DNA from: Acetatifactor sp. | GTDB taxonomy: Bacteria; Bacillota; Clostridia; Lachnospirales; Lachnospiraceae | Direction: 5' to 3' | NCBI GenBank assembly: GCA_024693365.1 | Contig: JAILLF010000052.1 | Coordinates: 1 to 35,894, forward strand | Length of the DNA: 35,894 nucleotides | Shown here: piece after piece, positions 23,557 to 30,823 of the stretch | How positions within the stretch are numbered: position 1 is the first letter of the stretch | Layout: every line of letters starts with the position of its first letter | Position numbers and translations under genes: made by a program | The notes under the pieces: generated by a model | Told to the model about the DNA's origin: nothing | The model's input: only the letters and a program-made list of their open reading frames with translations | Databases searched by the model: none

Positions 23557-24102
23557 ATGGTTGGATTTTTAGGAAAGTACATGAACGTGATCATCATCGC
23601 CGGCGGTGTGATCGTACTCTTTTTCCTGATCAAGAATTATATTAAGTTATACACGAAAAAGAGTTTTATCCATGACGCCATGAACAGGAAGAACAAGGAA
23701 ACCTACCTGAATGCATCGACGGGTGAGGTGGAGGAGCGCGAAAAGTCTGAGGCAGTAACGCCGGACACGATCCGCGACTACGAGAAATCCTTTAATGAAG
23801 TGGTTTCCGGTTATAATGCCTGCACGCAGTTCATTCCCCTGTTTCCGCTCCTTGGTATTCTGGGAACGGTATCCGGCCTCTTGGTACAGGTAAAGGCACA
23901 GAACATTGATGAGATGTTCAAGTCTCTCGACGTTGCATTGTCGTCCACCTTCTGGGGCCTGATCGTCACTGTCATCTTAAAGATCTGTTCCACCGTTTCC
24001 GCGAAGCTGATCGAGGATACGGAGATCGTACTGGATGATTACGACAAGAAGATTGATAACTCGGTGAAGCTCGGCAACATTACTTCGGAAGAAAAAGGCT
24101 GA
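23557..24102 (+). CDS. MotA/TolQ/ExbB proton channel family protein
   Basis: The 181-residue protein has three likely membrane helices (about 9-26, 92-112 and 126-147) with a cytoplasmic loop between the first two. The hallmark PLLGILGTVSGL (97-108) and the ALSSTFWGLIVTV segment (127-139) match the channel-lining helices of ExbB/TolQ/MotA proteins. The family forms pentameric ion channels around a dimer of ExbD/TolR/MotB-type partners and turns ion flow into movement or force. GGGAGGGA precedes the ATG. The next gene encodes a matching ExbD-like protein. Finding this pair in a probable single-membrane cell, with no flagellar genes in the window, is notable. Confidence 0.87.
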   Translation: MVGFLGKYMNVIIIAGGVIVLFFLIKNYIKLYTKKSFIHDAMNRKNKETYLNASTGEVEEREKSEAVTPDTIRDYEKSFNEVVSGYNACTQFIPLFPLLGILGTVSGLLVQVKAQNIDEMFKSLDVALSSTFWGLIVTVILKICSTVSAKLIEDTEIVLDDYDKKIDNSVKLGNITSEEKG

Positions 24103-24119
24103 TTTCTGGAGGGACAATC

Positions 24120-24677
24120 ATGAAGAAGAGACGACATCGGGCGAAATCGGACATTCTGATTGACCTGACCTCGCTATTGGACGTAATCTTCATCGTGCTT
24201 CTGGTTGTCATTGGACGGCAGCAGACGCTGACCGAGAAGCAACAGGAACAGATGAATGCCGGCAATTACGTGGAAGAGGCGACGGCACAGGCAGAGGATG
24301 CCCGCGCAAAATACGAATTATACGTGGATCAGTTAGATACGGCGGACCAGCTGCAAAACATTGTCTGCGCAATCTCCGTTTACTGCTACTTTGAATCGAA
24401 TGACGTGACGGAAAGACACGTGGAGATCCTTCGCAAGGGTTCCGACAAGGCGATCCTTACCTTTGACCTTCACGGAAAGGGAAAGGACGTGGACGACGCT
24501 TACAGCCAGTTTGAGAAGGCACTGAGGGATTACGTCACTGCCAACGCAGAGTTCCCCGTGATTCTTTCCCTGAATGAAAACGATGAAAAGATCCTGTATC
24601 GCGATCAGGAGAGGATCAAAGGGATTTTTGATGATCTGATGCAAGAGCAGGATAACGTGTACGTGCATCGGAAATAG
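24120..24677 (+). CDS. ExbD/TolR-like channel partner
   Basis: The 185-residue protein has a basic cytoplasmic start and one membrane helix (about 12-32) reading IDLTSLLDVIFIVLLVVIG. Asp21 sits where ExbD/TolR carry the essential ion-binding Asp (compare INxTPxxDVMLVLLI in ExbD). A coiled-coil-prone stretch follows (about 35-70: LTEKQQEQMNAGNYVEEATA), then an extracytoplasmic domain (~80-180) with a KAILTFDLHGKGKD strand. The coiled coil and large outer domain recall MotB or ZorB more than short ExbD. It follows the ExbB-like gene by 17 bases with GGAGGG as binding site, and the two probably form the motor. Confidence 0.82.
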   Translation: MKKRRHRAKSDILIDLTSLLDVIFIVLLVVIGRQQTLTEKQQEQMNAGNYVEEATAQAEDARAKYELYVDQLDTADQLQNIVCAISVYCYFESNDVTERHVEILRKGSDKAILTFDLHGKGKDVDDAYSQFEKALRDYVTANAEFPVILSLNENDEKILYRDQERIKGIFDDLMQEQDNVYVHRK

Positions 24678-24689
24678 GAGTGAAAGCCT

Positions 24690-25292
24690 ATGATCGCAAT
24701 GATTATGATGGTAATCGGCGCCATTTTGGCCATCTTGGGATTTCTCGGACTCCTCGCACTTATGTCAGAGCCCGTGTATACCATGTACATGGTCATCTTC
24801 AAGCGTAAAGACGATTACGTGTATTATGAGACAAAACCCGGTAAGGCGCTTCTGCAGAGAAACAAGAAGAGCCTTCGAAGCTCCTGCCTTTTTTTCCTGA
24901 TTGTCGGCGTGCTGTTGTTTGCCGGGGGCTGGTTTTGGAAATATGGTCCCAGGGGCACGGATTCCCTGTTTTCCAAGCAGGTGGAGGCCGGAACGAATCA
25001 GGGGGATGCCGCCATGCAGAATCACGTGACACAGTTCATAAATCCCAACGGAAATTACGTGGACGGCAAGGGCGTGGAGCATGCGTTCTACGTCATTGTG
25101 AATGAAAATACCATCAGTTACTGCAAGGAGTTTCAGGGAAACGTGACGGCCTTTGCGGATTTTATCAGGGGACTTGACGGCAAGCGCGACGTTTTTCTCG
25201 TGGATGAATTTGCGGTAGCGAATACTTATGAGGCCGTAAAAAAGATACTGGATGATTGTGGCATGAATGTTGAAGGAGAAGAGATTCGATAA
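24690..25292 (+). CDS. two-helix membrane protein with ExbD-like outer domain
   Basis: The 200-residue protein has membrane helices at about 3-25 and 64-84 and a C-terminal outer domain at ~132-195. That domain reads HAFYVIVNENTISY, then DVFLVDEFAVANTYEAVKKI and LDDCGMNV. It resembles the ExbD/TolR extracytoplasmic fold: an initial strand with a Asn/Glu turn, then a strand ending in Asp and the YxxVxxILDxxxxxG helix. The helix that carries the ion-binding Asp in true ExbD is not seen. It is twelve bases after the ExbD-like gene and overlaps the next gene by one base. I infer an accessory subunit of the channel complex. Confidence 0.65.
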   Translation: MIAMIMMVIGAILAILGFLGLLALMSEPVYTMYMVIFKRKDDYVYYETKPGKALLQRNKKSLRSSCLFFLIVGVLLFAGGWFWKYGPRGTDSLFSKQVEAGTNQGDAAMQNHVTQFINPNGNYVDGKGVEHAFYVIVNENTISYCKEFQGNVTAFADFIRGLDGKRDVFLVDEFAVANTYEAVKKILDDCGMNVEGEEIR

Positions 25293-25735
25293 TGAAGAAA
25301 TGGAAGAAAAAAGTACTGATTCTTCTGTCTTGCATGGGAATATTGCTCCTCGCGGGTTTTGGGTCGCAGGCGGTGAAACTGCTTAGTGAAAAGCCCCCGC
25401 TTCTCGATCTCGACAAAGCCATTCAGGATGCGCAGTTTGGGCAGAACGGGAATGAGGCCGCCCAAGAAGGCAAGGATCCCGAGAATCCTGCAGACGGAAA
25501 GAATAAGGAAAAGACGATCACCATCCGCGTCCGCTCAGAGGAAATATGGTACAATGAGCGGAAGTGCAATAACCTGACGGTACTGGAAGCATGGCTTCGC
25601 GGAGACTGCAAGGGTCAGGACACGGTCGTGCTTGCAGATGATTACGCAGAGTTTCACTGTTATGAAAGTACTGCCGCAGTGATAGAGACGATGCGGGAAA
25701 AGGTTGGTTTCAACTATAGGGAAGAAGAATGGTAG
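25292..25735 (+). CDS. membrane-anchored protein with second ExbD-like outer domain
   Basis: The 147-residue protein has an N-terminal anchor (about 8-28), a Gln/Glu/Asn-rich linker (40-73) and an outer domain at ~74-140. That domain reads KTITIRVRSEEIWYNERKC, then DTVVLADDYAEFHCYESTAA and VIETMREKVGF. The strand, turn and helix order matches both the ExbD fold and the preceding protein's domain, so the two are likely paralogous. The anchor lacks the ExbD Asp. Its ATG shares a base with the previous stop (TAATG), so the two are made together. It is a candidate extracytoplasmic stator or sensor part. Confidence 0.65.
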   Translation: MKKWKKKVLILLSCMGILLLAGFGSQAVKLLSEKPPLLDLDKAIQDAQFGQNGNEAAQEGKDPENPADGKNKEKTITIRVRSEEIWYNERKCNNLTVLEAWLRGDCKGQDTVVLADDYAEFHCYESTAAVIETMREKVGFNYREEEW

Positions 25736-25745
25736 GAGGAGAATC

Positions 25746-26741
25746 ATGAAACAAAAAAGAAGAATCATGGTTTTGGTCATGCTGATCCTCACGAGCGCGT
25801 TCCTGAGCGGTTGGGTTTGGAACAACAAAGAAACCGTCATGGACGTGGATAAGATTTTCGTATACCGGAATGAGCCCGTGGAATACTTTTTGATCCGTTC
25901 GGCCAGCAACAGTGATGGTTTAAAGGAAGAATATCAAAATCAGTATTTCATGATGTATGGCAGGCTCAGATCCAAATCGAGCGATCATTCCAAAGTGGAA
26001 ATTGGAATGACGACGGTCAATTCCCCGAAGGTGTTATCCTGCACGACGTCAGATGAAGACGTGATCGCTACCATTGCCGACGTGCGGATTGGTGATCTCG
26101 TAAAGGTTTACGGAAAGCTTACGGTTGGTCTCCTGGACGGAAAATGGACCATGACCATTCACAAGATCGAAAAAACCTATGAAAAAAGTGTTTCCAGATC
26201 TGCTTATTCCGTGCTTAGCGGAAAGACGGTGGACAAGGAAACGGCTGAAAAGAGAGTCTTGAATGACGGGGCGATCACGTATTATATCCCTACCTCCTGG
26301 AAGACGGTGGAAAAGGATCTGTATCACGCAGACAAGGCGGAGGACAAGCTTGCGACCATGGAGTGTTATCAGTATCGCCTAAATGAGATCGACCGCCAGG
26401 CCGTAGAACCGGAAAGCCTGTTTGTGTGCTATTTTGACAACGATACGCTGCTTCTTCGCAAAAGTGACAAGGGCAGAACGGAACAGATCGAAAAAACGAT
26501 CCTGGATAACATTCTGAAGAGTCCGGAGAAGAAGATCATTAAAAAGACGGCTTCCTACGGAGCAAACTATCATTATTACAGCGAAGCGTACACCAACAAC
26601 GGTCCTACGTACCATGCGGAATTCATTTTCCAGCCGGTAAACACGGAAGGATTCGTTATTTATATCTATATTTGCAAGAATAAACCGCAGCATCTGGATG
26701 AGATCATGACGATGCTCCGCATGGTCGAGGTGCAGCAGTAA
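25746..26741 (+). CDS. exported or membrane-anchored hypothetical protein, OB-like domain
   Basis: The 331-residue protein has an N-terminal signal or anchor (about 6-26, IMVLVMLILTSAFLSGWVW) with no lipobox Cys. A domain at ~50-145 (QYFMMYGRLRSKSSDHSKVEI, VRIGDLVKVYGKLTVG) resembles OB-fold tRNA_anti-like modules. A C-terminal domain (~170-331) contains GAITYYIPTSWKTVEKDLY and YHAEFIFQPVNTEGFVIYIY, like exported lipoprotein-type alpha/beta modules. AGGAGGAG at 25734-25741 supports ATG 25746 over the longer frame. It is ten bases after the ExbD-like gene and ends the operon. I expect it to act outside the membrane with the channel proteins; its role is unknown. Confidence 0.65.
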   Translation: MKQKRRIMVLVMLILTSAFLSGWVWNNKETVMDVDKIFVYRNEPVEYFLIRSASNSDGLKEEYQNQYFMMYGRLRSKSSDHSKVEIGMTTVNSPKVLSCTTSDEDVIATIADVRIGDLVKVYGKLTVGLLDGKWTMTIHKIEKTYEKSVSRSAYSVLSGKTVDKETAEKRVLNDGAITYYIPTSWKTVEKDLYHADKAEDKLATMECYQYRLNEIDRQAVEPESLFVCYFDNDTLLLRKSDKGRTEQIEKTILDNILKSPEKKIIKKTASYGANYHYYSEAYTNNGPTYHAEFIFQPVNTEGFVIYIYICKNKPQHLDEIMTMLRMVEVQQ

Positions 26742-26809
26742 AGCCTCAAAATTTTTTACGTAACGCGACCAAACGTTTTGGCGTTTATTATTATGAATAC
26801 TGAAAAATC

Positions 26810-26840
26810 ATTTGCCGGTGACGATCAGTTGCCGGCAAAT
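26810..26840. promoter_or_regulatory. 9-bp perfect inverted repeat between two envelope genes
   Basis: ATTTGCCGG (26810-26818) and CCGGCAAAT (26832-26840) are exact complements with a 13-base loop. No T run follows, so it is not a standard terminator. It ends 25 bases before the lipoprotein ATG and may be an operator or leader hairpin. Confidence 0.5.
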
Positions 26841-26865
26841 CTTATGTTAGAAAGGAATCAAAAAA

Positions 26866-28833
26866 ATGAAAAGGAAAGTTGTAGGTTTACTATTGGCATT
26901 GACGCTGTCCGTTAGCGTTACGGCATGCACGAACGTAGCAGAAGTTATGTCAAACTCACAGACGGAGAGCTCCGCTGACAAGACGCAGTCTGACGAAACA
27001 GGATCGGAAAAGGACGGTCCCGGTAAAGAAGCGTCCCAAGAGGACGGTTCCGGGGAAGGGAAGACGGATTCCGGAGAGACAAAGGAAAGCATAAAGGAAA
27101 AGATTTTATTCACCGGATATTACGATGACGTTTATTACGGCGTGAATGAAAAGGGTGAAAAGGTTTCCGAGTACCGCTGGGAAGACGTCCGCAAGGCATT
27201 AAAGGAAAAAGGGATCGAAGTGAACGGTACCGCAGCGGCAATGGGTGACGGACTCATTTTCTATTATCAGAGCGAGCCCACGGGAAATCGCTATGCGTAC
27301 CACGTATATGCCGTGGACGTGGCATCCCTTACGGTGGCACCCATTTATACCTTAGATGAGGGCTGGTGGCTTGACAATCTTGATTATTATCAAGGCAAGG
27401 TTTATCTTACGCTCAATGCCGACAATTATCTCAAATCGGAAATGGTATTTGAAAGAACCTCTGAGGGACTGAAATTTGCGGAGGTTGAAAATCCTATGGC
27501 AGCAGCCGTTCAGAACACCTTCGGTTATAACCTGTTCCTGTGTTCCAAGAATCAGATCAACCCGAGTGGAAATTGCAGCATCACCAGGGCATTTGAAGAA
27601 ACCGGGTTTGTCATTGGTTACCAGGATAATCAGTATTATAAGATCTCAAAGGGCGGAATCATTACGAAGATTCCCGGAATGCCCTCGGATTATTCTTACA
27701 ACATGAAGTATGACGCGAAGGGTGCCGTTTATTCCCTGTATGATAACGAATTAAAATCTAACGCGATCTGCGGCGTGAATTTCGAAGACGGAAAAGCGAT
27801 AACGGTTTCTGCGGCAAAGCTGGATGAGTACCAGGGGATTTTGGACTATTACAATGGGAAGGTTTATTACTATACGCACCCCAAGGATTCTTTTGTAATT
27901 TATAATAATGCCGTTTGGGAATATGATCTCGCAACGGGCAAGAATCAGCAATTGTATGCAATGAAAACGGAGCCCGGAGCCACGGACGTTGCCCCGGGAA
28001 CCCAAGGCTTCCAGATTGTGGGCGGTGACGCATATTTTATCAGATTAATGGGGGATCAGCTCAAGTGGGTGAAGCGTGAATTGGATGCTGACGGATCGAA
28101 TTTTATTGATTTGGGACTTTCCGCCGGGGAAAAGACCGTCTTTCAGTATGGCAACGTTACCTATGACTCCTGCGAGAACAATTGTAAGGGTTGCGGGATT
28201 CCCATTACAAAATTCTACGGAGAAACCTTTCTTTTATTTGATGAGTTTTCTCCCGCCGCGGACAAGATCAATGACGCGCTGATGAAGAACCTGCAGAATC
28301 AGATCAAGGAATATCGGGAATCTGCGGATCAACGGGAATACTCTACGGAAGAATGTGAATACCACAAACTCTATCCGGAACAGTATTGCGAGACCTACGA
28401 GGAGGAAATTTCCGGCGTGCAGATTTTGAATGAAAAGTACCTGACCGTGGATTACAGTGGGTATTGGTACGGTGGCGGTGCACACGGCATGCCCTATATG
28501 AATCAGCGCCTGTTTGACCTGAGCACGGGTGAGGAAATGACCCTCCAGGATTTCTATCCGGGTTCCTCGAAGGATTTCAAGAAGCTGATCGCGACGAAGA
28601 CGAAGGAAGATTACCTGTCTTATTCGGAAGACGGAAGACCTTATTTTGCCGAAGACGCAGACACGGTTTATCAGCAGGCGTATGATTATGCGTTACTGGA
28701 TAAGGGAAACCTGATCTTTGGCAAGGACGGGATCGACTACTATTATCCTCCTTATGACATGGGACCCTATGCGTCAGGTTATATTTTCATCCATATTTCT
28801 TATCAGGAATTGCTTGGACGCCCGGAATTATAA
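26866..28833 (+). CDS. lipoprotein with propeller-like region and DUF3298 (RsiV-like) domain
   Basis: The 655-residue protein has a signal peptide with lipobox VTAC (Cys21), then an acidic Ser/Gly-rich linker (30-80). A long beta-rich region (~80-440) has repeated YYQGKVYLTL, YDNELKSNAI and YNGKVYYY-type strands, as in bacterial propeller-like domains. A C-terminal DUF3298 domain (~455-650) shows YWYGGGAHGMPYMNQRLFDL, EEMTLQDF and YYYPPYDMGPYASGYIFIHI. DUF3298 is the outer domain type of RsiV, which binds lysozyme in Bacillus; that ligand is not implied here. AAAGGA precedes the ATG. The position after the channel operon suggests an envelope sensor or binding partner. Confidence 0.85.
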   Translation: MKRKVVGLLLALTLSVSVTACTNVAEVMSNSQTESSADKTQSDETGSEKDGPGKEASQEDGSGEGKTDSGETKESIKEKILFTGYYDDVYYGVNEKGEKVSEYRWEDVRKALKEKGIEVNGTAAAMGDGLIFYYQSEPTGNRYAYHVYAVDVASLTVAPIYTLDEGWWLDNLDYYQGKVYLTLNADNYLKSEMVFERTSEGLKFAEVENPMAAAVQNTFGYNLFLCSKNQINPSGNCSITRAFEETGFVIGYQDNQYYKISKGGIITKIPGMPSDYSYNMKYDAKGAVYSLYDNELKSNAICGVNFEDGKAITVSAAKLDEYQGILDYYNGKVYYYTHPKDSFVIYNNAVWEYDLATGKNQQLYAMKTEPGATDVAPGTQGFQIVGGDAYFIRLMGDQLKWVKRELDADGSNFIDLGLSAGEKTVFQYGNVTYDSCENNCKGCGIPITKFYGETFLLFDEFSPAADKINDALMKNLQNQIKEYRESADQREYSTEECEYHKLYPEQYCETYEEEISGVQILNEKYLTVDYSGYWYGGGAHGMPYMNQRLFDLSTGEEMTLQDFYPGSSKDFKKLIATKTKEDYLSYSEDGRPYFAEDADTVYQQAYDYALLDKGNLIFGKDGIDYYYPPYDMGPYASGYIFIHISYQELLGRPEL

Positions 28834-28858
28834 GTCCTCGTGAATGGTGTTAAATCGT

Positions 28859-28887
28859 TTTACTAATTCAAGACGTTGTGTTATAAT
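28859..28887 (+). promoter_or_regulatory. sigma-A type promoter of the esterase gene
   Basis: TTTACT (28859-28864), a 17-base spacer and TATAAT (28882-28887) form a good housekeeping promoter. Its -10 box touches the palindrome that follows. Confidence 0.75.
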
Positions 28888-28919
28888 AGTCGCAGATGCA
28901 TTTCGCAATCTGCGACTAT
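28886..28919. promoter_or_regulatory. 12-bp perfect palindrome overlapping the promoter start region
   Basis: ATAGTCGCAGAT (28886-28897) and ATCTGCGACTAT (28908-28919) are exact complements around a 10-base loop, with TTTATT after. The left arm lies between the -10 box and the expected start point. It could be a repressor site, or a terminator for readthrough from the lipoprotein gene. Confidence 0.65.
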
Positions 28920-28941
28920 TTTATTCTAGGAGGGTTACAAA

Positions 28942-30024
28942 ATGAAGAAAGAATGGCCATTGGACGTTGCGTTGTCGTTTGATCCGTATTTTGGAGAGCC
29001 GAACCGCGACGGCAATCAGGGGTATGAGATTTTGCCAGACGGCAAGGTATTGTTCCGCATCAAGGCACCGACAGCAAAGGAGGTTGCCATTGATCAGTTT
29101 GGCACCATCACGAAGCTGACCAAGGTGACGGAAGAGGAATGGGAGGGCGCCGTGGATCTTGGAAGAGGTTTTAAGTACTTCTTCCTGAAGATTGACGGAA
29201 ATGAAGTGCTCAACCCCTATCTGCCCATCGGTTTTGGGTGCTGCCGTCCCATGAACTTCGTGGACGTGCCGGTTCCCGGGGAAGAGGACTGGGATCAGCT
29301 TCCTGGCATTCCTCACGGCGCCGTGACCAGAAGATATTTTGAGTCATCCGTGAGCGGAAAGCTGGAAATCTGCCTGGTTTACACGCCTGCGAATTATGAT
29401 CCCGCGAAGAAATATCCCGTACTCTACTTACAGCACGGCTACGGTGAGAACGAGACCGGCTGGATCTATCAGGGTCATGCGGGCCGCATCGCGGACAAGC
29501 TGATCTATGAGGGGAAGATGACGGAAATGATCATCGTCATGGGTTATGGCATGACGTCGACGAACAATCCCGCGCTTCGCTTTGGCGCCTTCACGGAAGT
29601 GATCGTAAAGGATCTGATTCCTTATATCGAAAAGACCTACAACGTTTATACGGACAAGTGGCATCGCGCCATGGCAGGTCTTAGCATGGGCAGCTATCAG
29701 ACGAGCCAGGTGACTATGTCCCATCCCGAGCTGTTCAGCTACGTTGGCGTATTTAGCGGCTTCATGAGCTTCCCTCGTCCGGATGGTTCCAAGGAACCCC
29801 ACCTGGAGATCCTTGAGGATGCTGAGAAGTTCAACTCCAGCTACAAGGTATTCTACCGCGCCATGGGCACGGAGGACAATTACTTTGCAAGCTTCGAACA
29901 TGACGACGAGATGCTTAAGGACAAGCCCCTGAATATTACCAGAAAGACCTTCCCCGGCGGACATGACTGGAGCGTGTGGAGAAGATGCATCCATGACTTC
30001 CTGCCTATGATCTTCAAAGATTAA
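28942..30024 (+). CDS. alpha/beta hydrolase esterase (Fes/carbohydrate-esterase type)
   Basis: The 360-residue protein has an N-terminal beta-sandwich region (~20-110, resembling CBM48/E-set modules of Fes-type and CE1 esterases) and a C-terminal alpha/beta hydrolase. The latter has YPVLYLQHGYGENETGW (oxyanion region), MAGLSMGSYQ (nucleophile Ser248) and a PGGHDWSVW motif with catalytic His341. No signal peptide is present, so it acts in the cytoplasm. Likely substrates are acylated sugars or iron-chelator esters, but the sequence does not decide. AGGAGGG precedes the ATG. It is followed by a long structured leader and a vanZ-like gene. Confidence 0.88.
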   Translation: MKKEWPLDVALSFDPYFGEPNRDGNQGYEILPDGKVLFRIKAPTAKEVAIDQFGTITKLTKVTEEEWEGAVDLGRGFKYFFLKIDGNEVLNPYLPIGFGCCRPMNFVDVPVPGEEDWDQLPGIPHGAVTRRYFESSVSGKLEICLVYTPANYDPAKKYPVLYLQHGYGENETGWIYQGHAGRIADKLIYEGKMTEMIIVMGYGMTSTNNPALRFGAFTEVIVKDLIPYIEKTYNVYTDKWHRAMAGLSMGSYQTSQVTMSHPELFSYVGVFSGFMSFPRPDGSKEPHLEILEDAEKFNSSYKVFYRAMGTEDNYFASFEHDDEMLKDKPLNITRKTFPGGHDWSVWRRCIHDFLPMIFKD

Positions 30025-30049
30025 GCGTCGTGAAAACATAGTGTCCCAA

Positions 30050-30095
30050 AGCTTACGGATGCGTAAGATTCATGCTTCAAACTGTAAGCTGAATC
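30050..30095 (+). promoter_or_regulatory. alternative hairpins in the vanZ-like leader
   Basis: CTTACG (30052-30057) can pair with CGTAAG (30062-30067). The overlapping AGCTTAC (30050-30056) can instead pair with GTAAGCT (30084-30090). GATTCA (30067-30072) also pairs with TGAATC (30090-30095). These choices are mutually exclusive and look switch-like. Confidence 0.4.
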
Positions 30096-30105
30096 GATGG
30101 TTGGA

Positions 30106-30166
30106 AAAAGCCACCTTCGGTATACTTAAATCATCAAGTGAAACAAGTATGCAGGAGGTGGCTTTT
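30106..30166 (+). promoter_or_regulatory. 13-bp leader stem that buries the vanZ-like ribosome binding site
   Basis: AAAAGCCACCTTC (30106-30118) pairs along its whole length with GGAGGTGGCTTTT (30154-30166), with one G-U. The second arm contains the GGAGGTGG site and ends at the ATG. The 35-base loop holds a further ATACTT/AAGTAT stem. When folded, translation should be blocked. The A-rich/T-rich ends also allow termination. Confidence 0.75.
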
Positions 30167-30763
30167 ATGATGACTTGGGTAAACAGTATTTTAGAGGGTT
30201 TCAGAATTTTCGGTTGCTATGCGCTTCCGGTATTCGTGCCTGTGACGGTAATCCCCATGATCCTTTCCAAAAAGTACAACCTCCTTGAGGTCCTTTTGAA
30301 GGAAGCCTTCATCCTTTACATGTGCTGCGTGGTGGCGCTGGTATTCCTTCCCCTGCCCAGTATGGAGAAGGCAGCGAACCTGAGTTATCAGTATCAGCTG
30401 ATCCCTCTGTATTCCATCATCCGCATCAAGAATCATTTCTGCGCGCAGGAGATTCTTCAGGTGGTGTTCAACGTGATCATGACCATCCCTTTTGGCATGT
30501 ACCTGAAGTACTACTACGGAATGAATGCAAAGAAGGTTCTTCTTTACGGCATCGGCCTTACGGTTCTCATCGAGGTTGGCCAGCTGACCGGGCTTTTCTT
30601 TATCTTCAAGGGTTCCTACCGCCTGTTCGACGTGGATGACCTGATCTGCAATACGATGGGTGCCATGATCGGTTATTGGATGGTATGCAAGGCATGGAGA
30701 TTTCTGCCGGAGCTGGAGAGCTTTGACAGAGAGATCGCAGTAAGAAAGCCCGTGATGAATTAG
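30167..30763 (+). CDS. VanZ family membrane protein
   Basis: The 198-residue protein starts MMTWVNSILEGF and has four or five membrane helices. The YQLIPLYSIIRI segment and the C-terminal LFDVDDLICNTMGAMIGYWM segment (Asp pair plus Asn) are the two hallmarks of VanZ-like proteins. VanZ of enterococcal plasmids gives low-level teicoplanin resistance; chromosomal VanZ-like proteins are common and mostly uncharacterised, so resistance should not be assumed. I use ATG 30167, immediately after GGAGGTGG; the frame starting upstream at 30041 only adds leader sequence. Expression is probably controlled by the leader stem. Confidence 0.85.
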   Translation: MMTWVNSILEGFRIFGCYALPVFVPVTVIPMILSKKYNLLEVLLKEAFILYMCCVVALVFLPLPSMEKAANLSYQYQLIPLYSIIRIKNHFCAQEILQVVFNVIMTIPFGMYLKYYYGMNAKKVLLYGIGLTVLIEVGQLTGLFFIFKGSYRLFDVDDLICNTMGAMIGYWMVCKAWRFLPELESFDREIAVRKPVMN

Positions 30764-30823
30764 ATAGGTTTCTTCTTACCTTTGAACTTCTGTCAGAATC
30801 ATACAAATTACGATTTCGGGGTG

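Noticed and set aside
23557..24677. Zorya (ZorAB) anti-phage system
   Set aside because: A ZorAB-like channel pair is plausible, but no ZorC, ZorD or ZorE-type genes are visible. Downstream genes are exported or anchored proteins instead.
30167..30763. Glycopeptide resistance operon
   Set aside because: Only a VanZ-like protein is present; no vanHAX, vanRS or vanY genes are in the window.
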